Shown here piece by piece: positions 40,740-44,945 of a stretch of 44,945 nt of DNA. Within the stretch, counting starts at the first letter, position 1; each line of letters starts with the position of its first letter. The stretch is from Candidatus Alistipes stercoravium (GTDB lineage Bacteria; Bacteroidota; Bacteroidia; Bacteroidales; Rikenellaceae), in NCBI GenBank assembly GCA_019119615.1, contig DWWQ01000007.1, positions 1 through 44,945 on the forward strand, given 5' to 3'. The notes beneath the pieces were generated by a model. That model was not told where the DNA came from, searched no databases, and was given only the letters and a program-made list of their open reading frames with translations. Both the position numbers and the translations under genes were made by a program.

Positions 40740-42458
40740 TTATCTGTTCATATTGAAGTCTTTGACATCAAAGACCTCGGTCGAAACTTCGCCGATCCAT
40801 CCGCACTGTTGATTGACCGCGACCTGGATCTTCACGAAATCGATGTATTTCAGGTTGGCCTGTTTGCCGTCAAAAGTTACGGCATGCGAGATCTTGAAGT
40901 GATTGTCGGACGGTCCCGCATGGTAGTTGTCGTTATCCGTCAAACGGTCGAGCGGACTGAAATTATCGGCATAGCCCCAATCGAAAGCCGGATTGACCCA
41001 GTAGGTTCCGGTTCCCGACTGGTCGTAGCTGCGTGATTTGAGGCACGGCCCCCGCAGTGTGTAGCTGTCTGCTGCGACCCATGCCGGATAATAATAATCC
41101 TGCCGGTGAAATGCACCGAGATATTCGATCGCACCGCTGCCTCCGCGGTTGTCGCTCCACGCAACGTTCATTTTCGGAGCCGACGGGCGGTAATAGGTAA
41201 CGGCATAGTCCCGGAGGGTCTCTTCCTTCCCGTACTCCGAGCCCTTGAGCTCGTACCAGGTGTCGTTGGGCAGGCCGTCGCCGTTCTCGTCCTGCATGAC
41301 CCAAACGATGCCCGGTTCGGAGGATCCGTCGAAGGCGTTGCCCGTGATGGCGATATCGTAGTCGCCCGAATTGTCGATGCTGTGGTCGAACCCGACGACG
41401 AGATAGCCGCCGAACCCTCCCAGCGAGACGTATGCCTTTTGAGCCAGACAGCTTTCGGCATAAGCACAGGCTTCCTCCATGGTGGTCGCCGTGTAGTGTT
41501 CATTGATAAACTGCCCGGGAGCCGGCAGGAACTCGTACACCTTGTTGCAGGAGACCCGGCTGCCTCCCGTGCGAGGCCGGTAGTAAGTTCCTTCGGCCGG
41601 ACAGACGCATACCGTGAAGAGCTGGGAGACCGTAAGGCGGCTGTTCCGCATTTCGAGTTTGACGGTATGTATCCCTTCGCTTTCGGCCGTATAGGCGTAT
41701 TCGGGTTTGTCGCTTTCCTGTACGGTGTTTCCGTCGATGCTCCAGGTATAGACGGCATCGAATGCGTTTTCAATATCCAATGCCCGTATACGGATCGTGC
41801 GGCCGACGGATACGTTGTAGGAGATCTGCTCAAAGGTCCAGGAGAAACCGATCTCCGCAGCGGTTCGTACATGTACCGGGAATTCGATGGAATCCGCGCC
41901 GTCTTCGTTGTGCGTATCCAGCCGCAGCACATGGTCGCCCCGCTCCGTTGCGGTGAAAACGTAATTCTGTTCGGTGCTCACCACCTCCCCGTCAAGTGTC
42001 CAGCGGAAGGTGGTTTCGAGCGTCGAGGCCACCTGCGGTTTGAGCGACAGCTCCGAGCCAAGCAGTAGGGTGAATCCTTCATCAGCCCCGGGCAGCGAGA
42101 TGGTCGGCGGTGTCAGGTCGAGCACATCGACACGCAGCTCTTTCTCGTCCGTTCCACCACGATTGGTTACCGTGAGGGTGATGTAATAGCGGCCGCTCCG
42201 TTCGGCGGAAAACTTCAGTGTCGGTTCGTCCCCGATCATTTCGTCGCCGAGCCGCCAGGCAAAGGTCGCCTCCCCGGCGTTCTTATAGGTCGGGCAAATC
42301 TCGATTTCGCGCCCGGCCTTAACCGTGTAAATCGACGTCGGGCTGTCGAGCGTGATGACCGGGGCTTCGGGGATCGGGTCCTCGTTTTCGCTCTTGGTGC
42401 AACCGGCGATCAACACGACGACGAGGATTGCAAGAATGTATGACAGATGTCGTTTCAT
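40740..42458 (-). CDS. PKD-domain surface lipoprotein of the B12 locus
   Basis: 572 residues with a lipoprotein signal (lipobox LIAGC, Cys20). Three PKD-like beta domains follow (about 30-115, 116-200, 203-288), each with a Trp of the FAWRL / FRWTL / YTWSI type. The C-terminal half (about 295-572) is a separate domain that I know only as a recurring partner in Bacteroidota cobalamin loci. Its landmarks are EFLPAPGQFIN, SLGGFGGYLVVGFDHSI, a DENGDGLPND loop that looks like a calcium-binding turn, WYELKGSEYG and DWGYADNFSPLDRL. No function is assigned; binding of B12, of another corrinoid, or of a host or microbial glycan is possible. It ends 4 nt before btuB. Confidence 0.8.
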   Translation of the reverse strand: MKRHLSYILAILVVVLIAGCTKSENEDPIPEAPVITLDSPTSIYTVKAGREIEICPTYKNAGEATFAWRLGDEMIGDEPTLKFSAERSGRYYITLTVTNRGGTDEKELRVDVLDLTPPTISLPGADEGFTLLLGSELSLKPQVASTLETTFRWTLDGEVVSTEQNYVFTATERGDHVLRLDTHNEDGADSIEFPVHVRTAAEIGFSWTFEQISYNVSVGRTIRIRALDIENAFDAVYTWSIDGNTVQESDKPEYAYTAESEGIHTVKLEMRNSRLTVSQLFTVCVCPAEGTYYRPRTGGSRVSCNKVYEFLPAPGQFINEHYTATTMEEACAYAESCLAQKAYVSLGGFGGYLVVGFDHSIDNSGDYDIAITGNAFDGSSEPGIVWVMQDENGDGLPNDTWYELKGSEYGKEETLRDYAVTYYRPSAPKMNVAWSDNRGGSGAIEYLGAFHRQDYYYPAWVAADSYTLRGPCLKSRSYDQSGTGTYWVNPAFDWGYADNFSPLDRLTDNDNYHAGPSDNHFKISHAVTFDGKQANLKYIDFVKIQVAVNQQCGWIGEVSTEVFDVKDFNMNR

Positions 42459-42492
42459 ATTCTGCTTCAGTTTATTTTACTGCCCGTGGAAA

Positions 42493-42522
42493 CGGGCGTG
42501 CCGCAACGGGGCGGCACACCCG
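42493..42522. repeat. Hairpin between the first two genes of the B12 locus
   Basis: Arms 42493-42504 and 42511-42522 pair over 12 positions with one mismatch and a 6-nt loop. It lies in the 91-nt gap, the only sizeable gap between genes of this operon. There is no proper U tract. It may stabilise the upstream mRNA or partly end transcription. Confidence 0.55.
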
Positions 42523-42549
42523 TTCCGGGCGTATGGGCCCGTATCCGGA

Positions 42550-44445
42550 TCAGAACGAAGCCGGGAAGAAAATGCCGGCCGGGAAGTGGGTATAGTTCTG
42601 ATAGTCGGCGACCATGGCCGGGGCTCCCGAGCTCAGGTCGTACACCGAAATATCATTGGTGAGGAAACTCCAGCCGTATCCAAGAATCGTGTTGAAATAG
42701 TATTCACCGGTTACGGGATGGATGGCCGGCATGTTGTAGATGATCCCCCAGTTCGCAATGTTGGACTTCACGTCGCCCAGTGCCTCCGTGGTGTTCGACG
42801 TGAAATTGTGGCGGTAGATCGTCGAGGTGTTGTTGCAAAAATAGACCTCGTCTCCCTTGGCCGAAATTCCCGGCGTAGCACTCCACCCGTAAGTAACACC
42901 CCCTTCGGTCAGCGTGTGCTTGTCCATCGTGTAGTCGGAGGCCGAAAGTTTGATGATCTGGGCCGGACTGGTCGAGCACGAGACCCACAGGTAGCCCTCC
43001 TCGTCGGATTTGATGACGCCGGTTACGGTACCATCCATGTCGATCTTCTTCACAAGCTCCCCGTTTTCCAGCACGAGGACCGACCTGTTGCCCGGGACGA
43101 AGACCTTGCTGCTGACTACGGCCATGCGGTTTTTCAGGGTGCCTTTCGCGTTGGCAACCGACGTGAACTCCCGCGTATCAAGGTTCAGGGTCCAAATGCC
43201 GGCGTTATCCCGGATGTAGACCGTGTTCCCGATAACGGCAATATGAGACGGCCAAAAAAGCCGGGACAGCTCCTCCTTGCTGAACTTTTTGGTATTTTTG
43301 AGCGTTCGGGCCTCCGCCTCGACCAGGATGCCGTCGTTACCGCCGTTCTGTGATAAGATATATATCTTGTTTCCCGAGATGAAAAGGTCCTGGGCCACAT
43401 TGCCCAGCTCCGAACCGTTCATCCGCCAATAGGCATAATCGATCACATGACCGTCTGCCGTGATGTAGATAAGCGAACCGTTTTCTGACGTCATGTTGCC
43501 TTCATTGAGCACGAATGTCGCATTGGGGTCAGAAAAATCCACTGCGCAAATGCGTGCCGAGGCCAATACCGTCTGGCCTTTGGTGTCCACGGCGACAAGT
43601 GAAAGAATCCCTTCCGTGTAATACGTTCCGGAGAACGAAGGCGCCGTAATCTTGACGCTTCTGGTTTTCGAGTCGATTTTGGCCGACCATCCTTGCGGTG
43701 CGTTCATCAGATCAACGGCCTTTACCTCGCCCGTATACGAAAGCGTCTTTTCTTCGCCGAATGCAAACAGGAAGTAATTGTCCAGATTGGTTGCACCCAG
43801 AGGCAACGTCTCGGGATAGACGAATACAAATCCGGACATCGAGGTTTTCGGAATAACGATGGTCGTCTTGCCGTCGGCCATTGTGAAGATCACTTCCGTA
43901 TCGCCGTCCTGCACGTTGGAGAACATCGAATCGCCATCCGAGCCTTCGGCCTTGACGCCCATCGGGTTCCAGTTATGTCCACCGTCGGTCGATATCTCCC
44001 ATTCTTTCGTGTCGGGATCGATGCGCAGTTGCGGGGTAATGCCGTCCGCACCTTCGGCCTTGATCTTATGGCCGTCTATTTCGATAATCACGCCGTCGAG
44101 CGCCCAATAGTAGAATCCATCCCCGTCTTTAATGACCGAAAGTGCCGGCGCATTGGTCCCGTCCACGCCATTGGTAATCGTTGCGGTCGTGCCATCCGAA
44201 AAATGGATGGTATAACCGTCGGAATTCTCAATGACAGAGGTAATGGATATATTCTGCTGCAGGGCTCCCACCAGTTTTTGAAGCGTCTCAATGTCAGTGT
44301 TTGCATTTTTTACAGCTTGTTCCATGGCCTTCATCCGGCCGTCCAGGTCGTTTACCGCATTCCACAAATCCTTGTCGTCATACGAACAACTCCACATTAC
44401 AACGCCCGAGAGGACGATTGCAAAAAAGGCAAATAGTTTTTTCAT
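42550..44445 (-). CDS. DUF4988 and beta-propeller (DUF5074/BtuG-like) surface lipoprotein
   Basis: 631 residues with a lipoprotein signal (Cys20, then SYDDKD, an acidic stretch that suits surface export). The N-terminal part has a short coiled coil (DLWNAVNDLDGRMKAMEQAVKN) and DUF4988-type repeats with GT(N)APALSVIKDGDGFYYWALDG and GITPQLRIDPDTKEWEISTDGG. From about residue 310 a propeller begins with FVLNEGNM and LGNVAQDLFISGNKIYILSQ, closely matching the pattern of the BtuG-like protein at the other end of the operon (LLNEGNM, GDVGNDLQIYGGKLYAV). So it is probably a second corrinoid-binding propeller on a stalk. It is the first gene after the riboswitch leader. Confidence 0.82.
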   Translation of the reverse strand: MKKLFAFFAIVLSGVVMWSCSYDDKDLWNAVNDLDGRMKAMEQAVKNANTDIETLQKLVGALQQNISITSVIENSDGYTIHFSDGTTATITNGVDGTNAPALSVIKDGDGFYYWALDGVIIEIDGHKIKAEGADGITPQLRIDPDTKEWEISTDGGHNWNPMGVKAEGSDGDSMFSNVQDGDTEVIFTMADGKTTIVIPKTSMSGFVFVYPETLPLGATNLDNYFLFAFGEEKTLSYTGEVKAVDLMNAPQGWSAKIDSKTRSVKITAPSFSGTYYTEGILSLVAVDTKGQTVLASARICAVDFSDPNATFVLNEGNMTSENGSLIYITADGHVIDYAYWRMNGSELGNVAQDLFISGNKIYILSQNGGNDGILVEAEARTLKNTKKFSKEELSRLFWPSHIAVIGNTVYIRDNAGIWTLNLDTREFTSVANAKGTLKNRMAVVSSKVFVPGNRSVLVLENGELVKKIDMDGTVTGVIKSDEEGYLWVSCSTSPAQIIKLSASDYTMDKHTLTEGGVTYGWSATPGISAKGDEVYFCNNTSTIYRHNFTSNTTEALGDVKSNIANWGIIYNMPAIHPVTGEYYFNTILGYGWSFLTNDISVYDLSSGAPAMVADYQNYTHFPAGIFFPASF

Positions 44446-44633
44446 GTCTGTTATTATTTAATTGGGTGATGTCCACGACAAAACAGGAAATGCCCGCCGA
44501 AGGCATGAACCCTGCGGCGAGCATACGAACAGACGAAGAAACAATCGGAATCGGTGCAAGGTTGCTTCCCCTCGCGCCGCGAATATGCCCATTATGTCGT
44601 ATCCCTGTCATCATCAGATCCATATGCGGTGTC

Positions 44634-44843
44634 TGCACGACGGGAAACGCAGAAAAAATCAAATCAGGAAGATCCGTTGCAATGAACGACAACCGAGCAT
44701 CTGATTCCAACCCGAAACCCGCAGGTGCAAATCATGTAGTGATTGCACGGACGGGAAACGCGAAAAATCAAATCCGGGAAAGGCGTTGCAATAACGACAA
44801 CCGAGTATCTGATTCCAACCCGAAACCCGCAGGTGCAAATCAT
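44634..44843. repeat. Tandem direct duplication of about 100 bp in the riboswitch leader
   Basis: Two near-identical copies, 44634-44735 (102 bp) and 44744-44843 (100 bp), are separated by 8 bp. They differ by a few substitutions and small indels; the segment ATTCCAACCCGAAACCCGCA onward is identical. They lie downstream of the B12 box in the direction of transcription. The remaining leader (44446-44633) holds no gene I can support. Confidence 0.92.
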
Positions 44844-44850
44844 TCGTTAA

Positions 44851-44945
44851 GGCAGGTCTTCTGACTTGTCCCGTTTATCCCGCCTTCCCGGTATGAACCA
44901 GTGGCAAAGATTGGGATAAACGACTTCTCCCGAAGGAGGGGACTT
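44851..44945 (-). ncRNA. Cobalamin riboswitch (5' part beyond the window)
   Basis: On the minus strand the 3' part of a cobalamin aptamer is visible. The B12 box reads AAGTCAGAAGACCTGCC (44867-44851), and the conserved GCCACTGG (44905-44898) and CGGGAAGGCG follow the expected order. A long-range pairing of GTTTATCCC with GGGATAAAC is present. The 5' end lies past 44945. About 400 nt separate it from the first gene. It should shut the operon when cobalamin is plentiful. Confidence 0.92.

Noticed and set aside
44634..44843. CRISPR-like repeats
   Set aside because: There are only two copies of about 100 bp with an 8-bp gap; repeat and spacer sizes do not fit and no cas gene is present.

Overview
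The window looks like a chromosome segment of a high-GC member of the Bacteroidota, most like the Rikenellaceae (Alistipes-type). The reasons are Bacteroidota-type promoters (TTTG, about 20 nt, TAnnTTTG) before several genes, few Shine-Dalgarno sequences, a lipidated TamA-like protein, a DUF5686 gene, and a BtuB/BtuG-type cobalamin locus. The taxon is inferred from gene content only.

Layout. 1-5563 holds the end of a membrane-protein gene, a HAD phosphatase, a biotin-dependent carboxylase/decarboxylase alpha subunit with a palindrome at its promoter, a tRNA with anticodon CAT, a channel-like protein with a degenerate selectivity filter, and a sodium:solute symporter. The symporter overlaps a large secreted amidase-like protein with a golvesin-type insertion, followed closely by yqeY and a bile-acid-type Na+ symporter (to 9973). 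10152-15113 holds a secreted protein of unknown function carrying a C9 tract, a DUF486 protein with a second HAD phosphatase, and a DUF5686 outer-membrane gene broken by an in-frame amber codon. 15198-18008 holds ybaK and a two-gene operon of an FrhB-like ferredoxin protein and a polysaccharide pyruvyl transferase. 18264-26310 holds tamB, a lipidated TamA-like protein and corA.

26381-32765 (minus strand) is a thiamine operon behind a TPP riboswitch: thiS, a TenI-like gene, thiE, thiG, thiH, thiF, a SAM methyltransferase, tenA and thiD. Many of its genes overlap as ATGA. It covers thiazole synthesis, tautomerisation, pyrimidine salvage and coupling, but has no thiC, and the methyltransferase has no known role in the pathway. 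32837-37318 is an efflux operon (marR, tolC-like, emrA-like, emrB-like) whose promoter carries a 14-bp palindrome over the -33 box, a likely MarR operator.

37500-44945 is a vitamin B12 uptake locus on the minus strand. A cobalamin riboswitch, cut by the window edge, is followed by a 400-nt leader with a tandem ~100-bp duplication, then a DUF4988 + beta-propeller lipoprotein, a PKD-domain lipoprotein, a BtuB-like TonB-dependent receptor and a BtuG-like beta-propeller lipoprotein. Two of the four proteins share the same propeller type, so the locus may use two surface cobalamin-capture proteins with one receptor. This is the most interesting system in the window.
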